Positions 33,597-41,157 are shown, numbered from the stretch's first letter. The stretch: 41,862 bases of DNA from an uncultured Kiritimatiellota bacterium (GCA_934675625.1 CAKURH010000020.1:1-41862), one strand, 5' to 3'. Program-made: numbers and translations. Notes: a model not told the origin generated them from the letters alone.

Positions 33597-35351
33597 TCAG
33601 CGGATGATGACCAGCGCGCCCACGTTCAGACGCTTTGCGCGGAAGCGCAGCTGCCGCCCGTCCGAAGAGACCGACAGCGAACAGCGCGGCGGCAACGCGG
33701 CCTGTGCGGCGGTGAGCACATCCGCATCGATCGATATCTTCGTGCCGTCGGGGACTTGCGCCAGGACAAGCGTCGTCGCCTGCCCGATCCGCTTCTGCAT
33801 CGCCTCGACGCCGACGACCGACAGCGTCGTCCCGGCGTTCATGCCGAAGTTCATCACGTCGAAGATCGGCTCGGCATTGGCCTCGGAGAATTCGGACACG
33901 TCAAACTCCAAGAGCGCCCCGTTGCGGAAGGTGGAGAAGAACTTCTTGCTGTCGCTGTCGTTCGTCGAGCGGATCTTCGCGCGCGTCCCCTTCACGCGGC
34001 AGACGTTCCCCTTGCCCGTCGCGGGGTCGCCGCCGACGAAGAAGCCGTAGTCGCCCGAATAGCGAACCGTGCCGTTGGAGATCACGACCGCATTCCCGAA
34101 ATTGGCCGACAGGCTCAGGTCGATAAGATCCAGCGTGGCGTCCGCACCGACGAAGACGAGATTCCCCGTCGAGTCCATCACCTTTGCCGGATAAACGTAG
34201 CGCGTCGTGAAGGTCGCACCGTTCGCCACGCAAAAGGCGTTGTTGGTCGACGGAACGGTGTCAGACGGACAGAAGTCCAATTGGCTCCCGTCACGGATGC
34301 CGATGTTCGCCTGATCGTCGATCACGATCGAATTGCCCATCGTCAGTCCGAACGGCCGCCAGTTCCAGGAGTTCATTTCCAACTTGGCCGTTGCACCCGC
34401 GAGTCGCAACACGTTGTTGGACGAACTGGCGACCGTGCCGAGCTTCACGGTCTTGGCAGACAGCGTGCCGTTCGAGACTGTCACCGCGTTAAACGAGCCT
34501 TTCTCGCCGATCAGCCCCTCTTGCCCCGGTGCAAGCAGCGAGCCGCCGTCCGCCACGAGCACGGTGTTGCCGTTGGCGTTGACCGAGTCGTTGCCGACCT
34601 TCCACTGTCCGCATTCGACGGTTGCGCCGTCCAAAATCTCGACATGGTAGCCGGACGACTTGCGCCCCGGCTCAAACGTGCTTTTGATCTTGGCCCGCGT
34701 GCCCGCGCCCGTCAAGCGAATCGTGCAGTTCTGGTCGAGCGGCGTGTCGGCATCACGGTTGCCGAACAGGTTGGGGGCGTGAATCTCGCTCCCGTCCGCG
34801 AATTCAAACAGAGACCAATCCTCTGCCGAACGATTCGCATCCTTGTTGGCGCCGCGCACGATCATGTAGGTGTTCGCATGGAACTTGGCGCCCCTGGCCA
34901 TCCACGTGTAGCCTTGCCCATAGCCACTCTGTCCGACAATCTGGCTCGCATTGGAAATGACAACCCCATCAAACGTCAGCGCGACGCCCGAGTAGTCGAG
35001 GTTGTCCCATGCGCCACCGCCATAGAAGATGTTGCCCGACAAGTCCCAGACGCCGCCCTTGAAGCCGAGCGTCGAATTCGGCGTGCCCCAGATGTCCACG
35101 TTGCCGCCGACATAGAGGGTATGTCCCCCCTGGGAGAAGTCCATCACCGTGCCGTTGTGTATTTCGTTCGAGAAGCGGATGCCCACGTTCAGCGTCAGGT
35201 CCTGCGAGAGCGTGTAGGTCGTGCCCGTCGTCGTCTTCCACGGCGAAGACGGCGCACCGTCCTTCAGCGTCTCGTACAGGTCAACCTCGGCGTTGTCCGC
35301 GAACACGACGGCGGCGGCAACGGCGGACGACAATGCGAAGAGGGTTTTCAT
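33597..35351 (-). CDS. Secreted beta-helix surface protein
   Basis: 584 residues: signal peptide, then repetitive Gly/Asn/Thr-rich strands with recurrent VVISNGTVRYSGD, VTVSNGTLSAKTV and GGSLLAPGQEG patterns, as in pectin-lyase-like or autotransporter-passenger beta-helices. No catalytic motif is evident and no autotransporter barrel follows. The C-terminus, RLNVGALVIIR, resembles GGLILSIR of the LamG protein. It lies between the GH99-like gene (36 bp gap, AAGGAG) and the esterase fusion (16 bp gap), so it is part of the same operon. It may be an adhesin or glycan-binding surface protein. Function unknown. Confidence 0.75.
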   Translation of the reverse strand: MKTLFALSSAVAAAVVFADNAEVDLYETLKDGAPSSPWKTTTGTTYTLSQDLTLNVGIRFSNEIHNGTVMDFSQGGHTLYVGGNVDIWGTPNSTLGFKGGVWDLSGNIFYGGGAWDNLDYSGVALTFDGVVISNASQIVGQSGYGQGYTWMARGAKFHANTYMIVRGANKDANRSAEDWSLFEFADGSEIHAPNLFGNRDADTPLDQNCTIRLTGAGTRAKIKSTFEPGRKSSGYHVEILDGATVECGQWKVGNDSVNANGNTVLVADGGSLLAPGQEGLIGEKGSFNAVTVSNGTLSAKTVKLGTVASSSNNVLRLAGATAKLEMNSWNWRPFGLTMGNSIVIDDQANIGIRDGSQLDFCPSDTVPSTNNAFCVANGATFTTRYVYPAKVMDSTGNLVFVGADATLDLIDLSLSANFGNAVVISNGTVRYSGDYGFFVGGDPATGKGNVCRVKGTRAKIRSTNDSDSKKFFSTFRNGALLEFDVSEFSEANAEPIFDVMNFGMNAGTTLSVVGVEAMQKRIGQATTLVLAQVPDGTKISIDADVLTAAQAALPPRCSLSVSSDGRQLRFRAKRLNVGALVIIR

Positions 35352-35387
35352 TTGAGCTTCTCCTTAACTTGTTGCGGTTGTTTGGTT

Positions 35388-36620
35388 TCAGTTGTTCTGT
35401 TTGCGGTTCGTGCCAAAGACTTCCCTGACGGCCTTCAGGTAGGCGTCGCCGTCGGCCTCGTCGGGCAGCAGGTAGCTGCCTTCGGTATACTCGTTCCAGG
35501 CGTTGATCAGGATGGCGCCGGGCTTCTTCGGGTCATCGAGCGCCTGTCTCTTCACGCCCTCCAGCGTAGCCTTGAACAGTTCGGGCGTCGCGCCGTGCAT
35601 GAGGCCGATGTAAGGATACTCGTCCAGCACGCGCCACGGGAACTTCTCCTCGACGCGGCAGCGCGGCGTGACGTCCCAGCCACGCACGGCGACGGGGATG
35701 TGCGGGATGGACGAGGCCGCCGCGATGGAGCGATTGAGCGGTTCGTGCGCGGCGGCGAATTCCGCGTAGGGGAAGACAAGTTCGCCGCGCTTCATGCGCG
35801 CATGGCCGTCCTTCAGGTTGTAGGGCGTGAGGCAATAGGTCGAGGTCGAGTCGAACCCGGCGGCGACCACTTCCGGCAGGTCGTCCGCCGTGCGCACCAT
35901 GCCCGAGAAGTGGATCGGCGGGAGGCCCGCCCGCTTCACTTCTTCCTGCGCCTCGGCCAGATACCGCTTCGCCGCCGCCGGCCCACCGTGCTTGCGGACG
36001 AACCAGTTCGCGTTGTAGATCGAGAAGAACAGCTTGCCGTCCTTGAGGTAGTAGCGTGGACTCCTGAAATACGTCTGGATGCAGTAGTCCATCGCCGCGC
36101 GCCATTCCTCCGGCGTGTGCGAAAGCCGCCAGTAGTATTTCTTGCCGTCGAGCGGATTGCGCTCGTCGGCCGTACCGCCAATCGGTGCGCGGAAGGCGTC
36201 CGTCCGATCATGGTAGGCCCACATGAGCGCGAACTTCATGCGCACGGCGTTCGGCGCCTTCAGGAATCCCTGCTCCAGCGCCTCGTGCTGAATGGGCTGG
36301 CCGTCCGCCCAGTACCAGTCGTAGACGAACACGTCGATGCCGGCGTCCGCCGCATAGTCGATTTCCTTCGCGACATCCGCCGGGTCGGCGTCATTGAGAT
36401 ACCCGTCGCGCGGCACGAGCGGCTGCCGGTGGCCGGGGAAGCGCACGGGCGCCGTCTTCACGAAGTCCCATTCCGTGCGGCCCTTGCCGAAGATCTCCTC
36501 GCCCTTCGGATAGACGTGCCATTCTGGGTAGTAGATGCAGAGGACATCCGGGCGCTCCGCCGCCGCACAGGTGGCGCCGAGGAGCGTGGACACGATCAGG
36601 AGTTGGACTGGCGTTTTCAT
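35388..36620 (-). CDS. Secreted GH99/WbsX-like glycoside hydrolase-type protein
   Basis: 410 residues from the ATG at 36620, with a signal peptide. The barrel opens with DVLCIYYPEWH, followed by DYAADAGIDVFVYDWYW, ALMWAYHDR and the C-terminal AWNEYTEGSYLLPDE. These are hallmarks of the WbsX/GH99-like superfamily, seen both in polysaccharide-synthesis clusters and as endo-acting glycanases. The signal peptide and enzyme neighbours favour a hydrolase. Substrate is unknown; endo-mannanase activity is one option. It is first in a four-gene operon, divergent from the XylR-like regulator. The start codon is 9 nt after TACAAT, so it is likely leaderless. Confidence 0.82.
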   Translation of the reverse strand: MKTPVQLLIVSTLLGATCAAAERPDVLCIYYPEWHVYPKGEEIFGKGRTEWDFVKTAPVRFPGHRQPLVPRDGYLNDADPADVAKEIDYAADAGIDVFVYDWYWADGQPIQHEALEQGFLKAPNAVRMKFALMWAYHDRTDAFRAPIGGTADERNPLDGKKYYWRLSHTPEEWRAAMDYCIQTYFRSPRYYLKDGKLFFSIYNANWFVRKHGGPAAAKRYLAEAQEEVKRAGLPPIHFSGMVRTADDLPEVVAAGFDSTSTYCLTPYNLKDGHARMKRGELVFPYAEFAAAHEPLNRSIAAASSIPHIPVAVRGWDVTPRCRVEEKFPWRVLDEYPYIGLMHGATPELFKATLEGVKRQALDDPKKPGAILINAWNEYTEGSYLLPDEADGDAYLKAVREVFGTNRKQNN

Positions 36621-36629
36621 GATGCGTGT

Positions 36630-36640
36630 ATTGTAGCACA
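36630..36640 (-). promoter_or_regulatory. Extended -10 promoter of the GH99-led operon
   Basis: Leftward TGTGCTACAAT, 9 nt before the ATG at 36620. Confidence 0.55.
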
Positions 36641-36662
36641 GGAAACGGAAAGAAGACAACCC

Positions 36663-36704
36663 CTTGATGACGCATTTAAGGCAAGAATTATCACGCACAT
36701 CAAG
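36663..36704. promoter_or_regulatory. Inverted repeat CTTGATG...CATCAAG between divergent promoters
   Basis: Seven-base arms at 36663-36669 and 36698-36704. The dyad centre is 36683.5, within 1 bp of the midpoint of the two start codons (36620 and 36749). A candidate operator for the XylR-like regulator; this is an inference. Confidence 0.4.
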
Positions 36705-36730
36705 CATGACCATTGCATCCGCCCGTTCCG

Positions 36731-36741
36731 CATGGTATACT
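36731..36741 (+). promoter_or_regulatory. Extended -10 promoter of the XylR-like regulator
   Basis: CATGGTATACT ends 7 nt before the ATG at 36749, which implies a leaderless transcript. Confidence 0.6.
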
Positions 36742-36748
36742 TTACGGC

Positions 36749-37987
36749 ATGCGTTCCAGAAGACAGTTCCCGGCCTCCCGAAAGGTCCTTGTGGTCACGC
36801 GCGCAACCGGCGCGGCCGGCCGTGACCTCATTTCGGGCATCTTCACCTACGCCCGAAGCGGCAAGCACTGGGACATCCGCCTCTTCCAGACGCCCGATGC
36901 GCTGACCCGCGCGGAGCTGGAGCGATTCCTGTGCGAGGGCCTCGACGGCCTCGTCGCCTCGGAACTCACGCATGACGACACCCTCGCGCACATCCTGGCG
37001 CGCCGCCTGCCGCTCGTGCGCATCGGCTCCGACCCGCGCCTGCCGTCCGACGCGCCAACCGTCGCCGTCGTCCACAACGACGAGGAGCGCATCGGCACGA
37101 TGGCCGCCGACTTCCTCGTCTCGCTCGGCTCCTTCCGGTCGTTCGCGTTCGTGCCGGTCTCACGGCCCTACGCGAAGCTGCACGTTTGGAGCGAACGCCG
37201 CGCGGCGGCCTTCGCGGCACGCCTAGGGCTGCTGGGGCACCGCGTCACCGTCTTCCGCAGCGCGGCGGCGTTCGACACGCCCGACGACCGCGCGGCGCTC
37301 GAATCGTTCCTCACGGCCTTGCCGAAGCCCGCCGCGCTCATGGCCGCCTGGGACGAGCGCGCGGGGCACGTGCTCGCAGCCTGCGAACGGCTCGGCATCC
37401 GCGTCCCCGACCAGATCGCCGTCATCGGCGTGGACAACGACGAGCTCGTCTGCGACTTCTGCGAGCCGAAGCTCACGAGCGTCTATCCCGACCACATCCG
37501 CGAGGGACTGCGCGCGGCGGCCGTGCTGGACGCGCTCATGGCGCGGCGCATTCCGCGCAAGGCCCTGCTCGAACCCGTGCCGCCGAAGGAAATCGTCATC
37601 CGCGAATCGGCCGCGCCCGTCGCGCCGGCGGCCGTCCTCATCCGGCGCGCGCTCGCCTTCATCGGCACCAACGCCGTGCTAGGCGCCCGTCCGGGCGATG
37701 TCGCGCGTTCCGTCGGCGTCTCGCGACGGCTGCTCGACCTCCGCTTCAGCCAGTACAACAGGAAGTCCGTCAACGGCGAACTGCTCGACGCGAAGCTGAA
37801 AGCCGTGCGGGAGCTGCTCCAGACGACATCCCGCCCAATCGCCGCCGTGTCCGCCGCCGCCGGCTTCCGGAACGTCCATCACCTCGAAAAGGTCTTCCGC
37901 GCGCGCTACGGAAAGTCCATGCGCGACTGGCGCAGCCAATCCCGCGCGACGCCGCCCCTCGCCGAGCCACCGCTGTCCGCAGACTGA
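36749..37987 (+). CDS. XylR-like regulator: LacI-type sugar-binding domain plus AraC helix-turn-helix
   Basis: 412 residues from the ATG at 36749; an ATG at 36713 lies upstream of the -10. Residues about 10-280 form a LacI/periplasmic-binding fold (LISGIFTYAR... GLDGLVASE... VAVVHNDEERIGTMAADFLVSLG... IAVIGVDNDELVCDFCEPKLTSVYPD). Residues about 300-400 are an AraC-type DNA-binding domain with two HTH units (ARPGDVARSVGVSRRLLDLRFSQ; PIAAVSAAAGFRNVHHLEKVFRARYG). This is the layout of the xylose activator XylR. It diverges from the GH99-led operon and converges with the GH36 gene, and is the probable local activator. The sugar ligand is unknown. Confidence 0.9.
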   Translation: MRSRRQFPASRKVLVVTRATGAAGRDLISGIFTYARSGKHWDIRLFQTPDALTRAELERFLCEGLDGLVASELTHDDTLAHILARRLPLVRIGSDPRLPSDAPTVAVVHNDEERIGTMAADFLVSLGSFRSFAFVPVSRPYAKLHVWSERRAAAFAARLGLLGHRVTVFRSAAAFDTPDDRAALESFLTALPKPAALMAAWDERAGHVLAACERLGIRVPDQIAVIGVDNDELVCDFCEPKLTSVYPDHIREGLRAAAVLDALMARRIPRKALLEPVPPKEIVIRESAAPVAPAAVLIRRALAFIGTNAVLGARPGDVARSVGVSRRLLDLRFSQYNRKSVNGELLDAKLKAVRELLQTTSRPIAAVSAAAGFRNVHHLEKVFRARYGKSMRDWRSQSRATPPLAEPPLSAD

Positions 37988-38052
37988 CGCCGGATCCGCA
38001 AGACAGCCGAATCGTCAAGCGGATCATCCTTTCATGCTGAAGCCCCGCCCCG

Positions 38053-40011
38053 TCACCACGCCACCTCGGCGAAGCCGGACGCGGGGACGGGCAGGCGGAC
38101 GAGGCCGGCGAACGGCGCGGCCGTCCCAGCGAGCTTTCCGAACACGTCGAAGAGCCGAACGGACGACGGCTTCGCCGCGAAGTCGACGGCCATTCCCTCC
38201 GCGCCCGTCGCGTTGACGAGGAAGACCGTCCGATCCGGCGCGCCCGCGCGGACAACTGCATCGCCCGAATACGACGTGACGACGCGTTCGGCTTCGCTCT
38301 CGCCCTCGACCCACGTGTAGCCGCTCTCGGCATGGTGCGGCGTGAAACGTCCCTTCACGAGCGCGTCGCGGTGGCGGCGCGAGAAGTCCAGCCAGTGGCG
38401 GATCACCTCCCGGTGGTCGGGGCGGATCTTCGCGAGGATCATCGAATACTGAATCGTCGAATAAAGCGCGTTCAGGATCGGCAGCGCCGCGCCCTCCGGC
38501 GTCTCGTCCCTCGACCAGACGAGCATGTCGGAGTGGACGGCCAGCGGCCCGGACGTGAGCCGCAGGTCGCAGATGCGCCGCCGGTTCGCGCAGGGGTCGG
38601 CCGGACAGTCCCACGCGCGCATCATGTTCCCGTACTGGAGAACCGCCGGGCCCATGTAGCGCTGCCGGAACTCGACGAGCACGTCGGGGTTGATCCTCCT
38701 CAGCCGCGCGAGGACGTCCTTCATGAGTCGGTTCACGGCAAGCGGCACCTCCCGGTAGTCGCGCCCGGCGTAGCCCTCCGCGACAGCCGGATCCGCGCCA
38801 TCGACCACGAAAGCGTCGATGAAGTCGAGCTTCACGCCGTCGAAGCCCCACTCCCCGACGACGCGCTCATATGTCCGGATCAGGTACTCGCGCACCTCCG
38901 GAAAACGCGGGTCGAGAATCGCGCTCCGGCCCGGCGACTTCGTGCCGCGCACCTGGAGATACTTTCCCCTGAACCGTTCAAAAGCCTTCGACTCGTCCCC
39001 GACGTAGGGCACGGCAAGCCAGAGCATGTACCTGAGGCCGGCGGCATGAACCTTCGCGACATGCGCCCGCATGTCGGGGAAGCGCGACGGCACGGGCATC
39101 CAGTCGCCGACCGCCGAGTAGAACGTCGCGCTGTCCTCCTTCTGCCAGCCGTCGTCAAGAATCATCGTCTTCATGCCAAGCGCGGCGGCGAGGCGCGCCT
39201 CCGCCTCCAGCGGTTCGGCGCGGACGTCCTGCAAGTAGGCGTACCACGTCGAGTAGAGCGGCTCGAACGCGGCCTCCGGAACGTGCGCCGGACGAAAGCC
39301 GTTCACGCGCGAGATCCAGTCCGCCGCCTCCCGCACCGTGTCGGGCAGCGTACCGTTCCGGCGGTCGACCAAAACGGAAACCTCATACGCCCGCAGGGGC
39401 GCCGCCGGCCGCGTGAAGAACTCGCAGCGGGCGATGACGTCGCACGTCTCGTCGTCGGCGTAGAGGCCGAATTCGACGGGGCGCATCGCCTCGGACGCGG
39501 CGAGGGCGACCGGCGCGCGCTCCGCCGCGTTGAAGCCGACGGCGAGCGGCAGGTCGCGCGCGAGCTCCGAGCGGTATTTCGCGCACCATCCCCACCAAAG
39601 CTTGGGGCGAAGATGCCGCGCGTCGCCGTTGACGGACGTGTCGCTCGTCCAGACGTTCTGCACGCCCGCGCCGCTGCCGCGCAGGTAGACGCCGAACGGC
39701 GGCGGGTTCGTCTCGGCCGACGCGGAGATGCGCACGGTCACGACGTCTCGCCCTTCGTCCGTCGAGGCCGAAACGTCAAACGTCCACAAGCCGGGATCGT
39801 CGCACGTCACCTCCGCGACGCCCGCGAAGGCCGTCCGGACCGTCGCGACGACCTTCGCCTTGTGCTCCATGTCCGTCGCGCCGAGCGACAGCGCAACGCC
39901 CATGAGCAGTATGCACCCTTGGGCTGCCAACAGCCTGCCGTTGTACGTTCTTCTTTTTGTCTTCATGTCTTTTGTCTTCATGTCTTTTGTCTTCATGTCT
40001 TTTGTCTTCAT
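38053..40011 (-). CDS. Secreted GH36 alpha-galactosidase-like enzyme
   Basis: About 652 residues from the first promoter-proximal ATG (40011). The N-terminus is (MKTKD)3-MKTKRRTYNGRLLAAQ, then a signal-peptide core (CILLMGVALSLGA). The barrel has MILDDGWQ, the nucleophile Asp in FDGVKLDFIDAF and the acid/base region MRAWDCPADPCANRRRICDL with RLTSG, as in GH36 enzymes. It should cleave alpha-1,6 or alpha-1,3 galactosides outside the cytoplasm. Four in-frame ATGs sit in a 15-bp tandem repeat, so the exact start is uncertain. It is monocistronic, 65 bp convergent with the XylR-like gene, with its promoter 28 nt upstream. Confidence 0.88.
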   Translation of the reverse strand: MKTKDMKTKDMKTKDMKTKRRTYNGRLLAAQGCILLMGVALSLGATDMEHKAKVVATVRTAFAGVAEVTCDDPGLWTFDVSASTDEGRDVVTVRISASAETNPPPFGVYLRGSGAGVQNVWTSDTSVNGDARHLRPKLWWGWCAKYRSELARDLPLAVGFNAAERAPVALAASEAMRPVEFGLYADDETCDVIARCEFFTRPAAPLRAYEVSVLVDRRNGTLPDTVREAADWISRVNGFRPAHVPEAAFEPLYSTWYAYLQDVRAEPLEAEARLAAALGMKTMILDDGWQKEDSATFYSAVGDWMPVPSRFPDMRAHVAKVHAAGLRYMLWLAVPYVGDESKAFERFRGKYLQVRGTKSPGRSAILDPRFPEVREYLIRTYERVVGEWGFDGVKLDFIDAFVVDGADPAVAEGYAGRDYREVPLAVNRLMKDVLARLRRINPDVLVEFRQRYMGPAVLQYGNMMRAWDCPADPCANRRRICDLRLTSGPLAVHSDMLVWSRDETPEGAALPILNALYSTIQYSMILAKIRPDHREVIRHWLDFSRRHRDALVKGRFTPHHAESGYTWVEGESEAERVVTSYSGDAVVRAGAPDRTVFLVNATGAEGMAVDFAAKPSSVRLFDVFGKLAGTAAPFAGLVRLPVPASGFAEVAW

Positions 40012-40017
40012 GTCTTC
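39959..40017. repeat. 15-bp tandem repeat containing four in-frame start codons
   Basis: ATGAAGACAAAAGAC is repeated three times and followed by a fourth partial unit. ATGs lie at 40011, 39996, 39981 and 39966 (leftward). Each unit encodes MKTKD. A change in copy number keeps the frame. Confidence 0.9.
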
Positions 40018-40039
40018 AGATATCTTGGTATGTGAATAC

Positions 40040-40050
40040 AGTATACCACA
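40040..40050 (-). promoter_or_regulatory. Extended -10 promoter of the GH36 gene
   Basis: Leftward TTGTGGTATACT region with TGG before TATACT. It lies 28 nt before the ATG at 40011. Confidence 0.55.
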
Positions 40051-40275
40051 AAAGCACCGCCCCGCGAGCACTTGTTAAACAAGTTTCTTGCGCTCCACGG
40101 AATCTTCTGGACGAGGCAGGCAGGGTGTCTGCGACGCTGAACACATGCGCCGAAGAAACGCAAGGCGTTTCGGAGGGAACCTTCGCCGAAGGCGAACCCG
40201 AAGGACGCGCAAGCGGGCGCGAGTTGTTGGAGGTGGGGAGGCACGGAGATTCTTCACTGTCTACTGGAGCCTTGT

Positions 40276-40335
40276 CCACGAATTGACACGAATAATCACG
40301 AATTGAGATTCGTGCAAATTCGTGTTGATTCGTGG
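40276..40335. repeat. Palindromic CGTG repeat, intergenic copy
   Basis: The left arm carries three CACGAAT heptamers and the right arm three ATTCGTG heptamers at 10-11 bp spacing. This gives a near-perfect hairpin of about 29 bp per arm, bounded by CCACGAAT and ATTCGTGG. It is related to 24749-24812 and is nested between a purine arm (40228-40252) and the pyrimidine arm of repeat copy 3. Confidence 0.85.
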
Positions 40336-40350
40336 CCCTCCATTCTTCAC

Positions 40351-40441
40351 CCTCTCCGTGTCTCCACTCCTCAAAACCCTCCGTGTTCAGCGCACCCCTC
40401 CTAGAGGCCCCTTCGGGCTGCTTCGCAGGGGGATATGCAGA
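40351..40441 (+). repeat. Dispersed hairpin repeat, copy 3 (51-bp core at 40390-40440)
   Basis: The pyrimidine arm (CTCCGTGTCTCC, CCTCCGTGTTCAGC) is followed by the core, which differs from copies 1 and 2 at only two positions. Those two positions pair with each other in the first hairpin (CCGC/GCGG becomes CCTC/GAGG), a compensatory change. Confidence 0.85.
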
Positions 40442-40473
40442 CTCCTCAGTAGGCGTAGCAGACACAACCTCTT

Positions 40474-40503
40474 CAATCTGTGCCAATCCGTGAGAATCTG
40501 TGG
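40474..40503 (+). repeat. Single arm of an AATCTGTG-type periodic repeat
   Basis: AATCTGTG, AATCCGTG and AATCTGTGG occur at 10-11 bp spacing, the same architecture as the right arm of the CGTG palindrome but with no complementary left arm nearby. Confidence 0.6.
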
Positions 40504-40818
40504 TTACGTTCGCCGGCTTCTGCGCGAAGACCGTCGCGACGACGACCGCCGCCGCCAGCACGGCCTTGCCGGACGGCGGCAGCCTGATGAACTGTTCCGA
40601 AATCCCCAAAAGAAACATTCTCTGCTGAACCACAAAAGCCGCAAAAGCGCATCCGCCCATGAGGGCGACGCAAGTCCAGACGAATGCCGACTCTCGCAAG
40701 ACAGGCGCGACCATCACCGAATCTCCATGACGACGCCCGGACGACTGCCCTCGACGAGAACGGACTCGCCGACCTCGAGGGAGGATGAGACTCGCCACAA
40801 CCATTTTCATTGGTTGGA

Positions 40819-40827
40819 ATTATATCA
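40819..40827 (-). promoter_or_regulatory. Extended -10 promoter of the truncated gene
   Basis: Leftward ATGATATAAT region, ending 8 nt before the ATG at 40810. Confidence 0.5.
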
Positions 40828-40908
40828 TGTTGGTAAGGATTCCCGCAAATGCGCCTTCCCCTGAAAGTGGTCTCGAAAATGGGAACGGGCGCCATCTCTA
40901 AAAACGTC

Positions 40909-40938
40909 TCGTTCTCACTTTTTAAAAAGTGAGAACGA
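40909..40938. terminator. 30-bp perfect palindrome, possible terminator or operator
   Basis: TCGTTCTCACTTTTT is followed directly by its exact reverse complement AAAAAGTGAGAACGA. Leftward, GACGTTTTT follows, so it could end the zeta-toxin transcript 76 bp after the small gene's stop. The long unbroken arms also suit a protein-binding site. The surrounding 40825-41013 has no supported gene; one frame at 40943-41010 ends QSTESGFYSIRVSK and may be the tail of a lost gene. Confidence 0.5.
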
Positions 40939-41013
40939 AAGACTTGCCGTCCTGTCTGACGGACGGCTACTTGCTGACGCGGATCGAGTAGAAGCCGCTT
41001 TCGGTCGACTGCT

Positions 41014-41157
41014 TCAAGCAGATGGCCGAACCGAGGTTACGGTGCCGTCAGGCAGTTGCCAGACTGTCTTTCCATTGAGGACATACACGTTCGCGATGCC
41101 CTTGCGCCTGTTCTCGTCCTGTGCGGCATGAACGGCCTTGTTTCCGATGCGAGTCAT
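41014..41157 (-). CDS. Small partner protein of the zeta-toxin-like kinase
   Basis: 47 residues: MTRIGNKAVHAAQDENRRKG then IANVYVLNGKTVWQLPDGTV and a short tail. Its ATG overlaps the kinase stop (ATGA), so it is co-translated. From memory, short proteins of the pattern K-A-x-x-x-A-Q-x-E-N-x-x-x-G-I/V-x-N-V-Y-x-x-N-G-x-x-x-x-x-L/I-P-x-G commonly follow zeta-toxin/AAA kinases in many phyla. That suggests a conserved two-gene unit, perhaps with a modulating or antitoxin role (inference). Codon choice and the helix-turn-strand pattern look genuine despite the size. Confidence 0.7.
   Translation of the reverse strand: MTRIGNKAVHAAQDENRRKGIANVYVLNGKTVWQLPDGTVTSVRPSA

Larger units (their letters stand above)
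40016..40810 (-). pseudogene. Truncated membrane-anchored gene overrun by repeats
   Basis: An open frame of 264 codons starts at the ATG at 40810, 8 nt after TATAAT. Residues about 40-98 look like real protein: two hydrophobic segments, SAFVWTCVALMGGCAFAAFV and SGKAVLAAAVVVATVFAQKP, joined by QQRMFLLGISEQFIRLPP. After KPANV the sequence is encoded by repeats: the CTGTG arm, the 51-bp core (AYPPAKQPEGASRRGALN) and the CGTG palindrome. No domain is seen beyond that. I read it as the anchor of a surface protein whose body was lost or replaced. The leading MKMVVASLILPRGRR... may be a genuine start or a shadow; an ATG at 40714 is the alternative. Confidence 0.5.

Noticed and set aside
37992..38025. 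GATCCGC...GCGGATC inverted repeat between convergent genes
   Set aside because: The long loop and weak T-run make it unconvincing as an intrinsic terminator.
39959..40017. Possible CRISPR-like array
   Set aside because: The 15-bp units are directly adjacent with no spacers and lie in coding sequence.
40473..40895. Open frame of 140 codons overlapping the truncated anchor gene
   Set aside because: It lacks a ribosome site and recognisable content and overlaps the promoter and coding part of the better-supported frame.
40943..41010. Short frame ending QSTESGFYSIRVSK
   Set aside because: It looks like the C-terminal tail of a secreted protein, but it has no start and is out of frame with the 47-residue gene. 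Mentioned as a possible remnant only.
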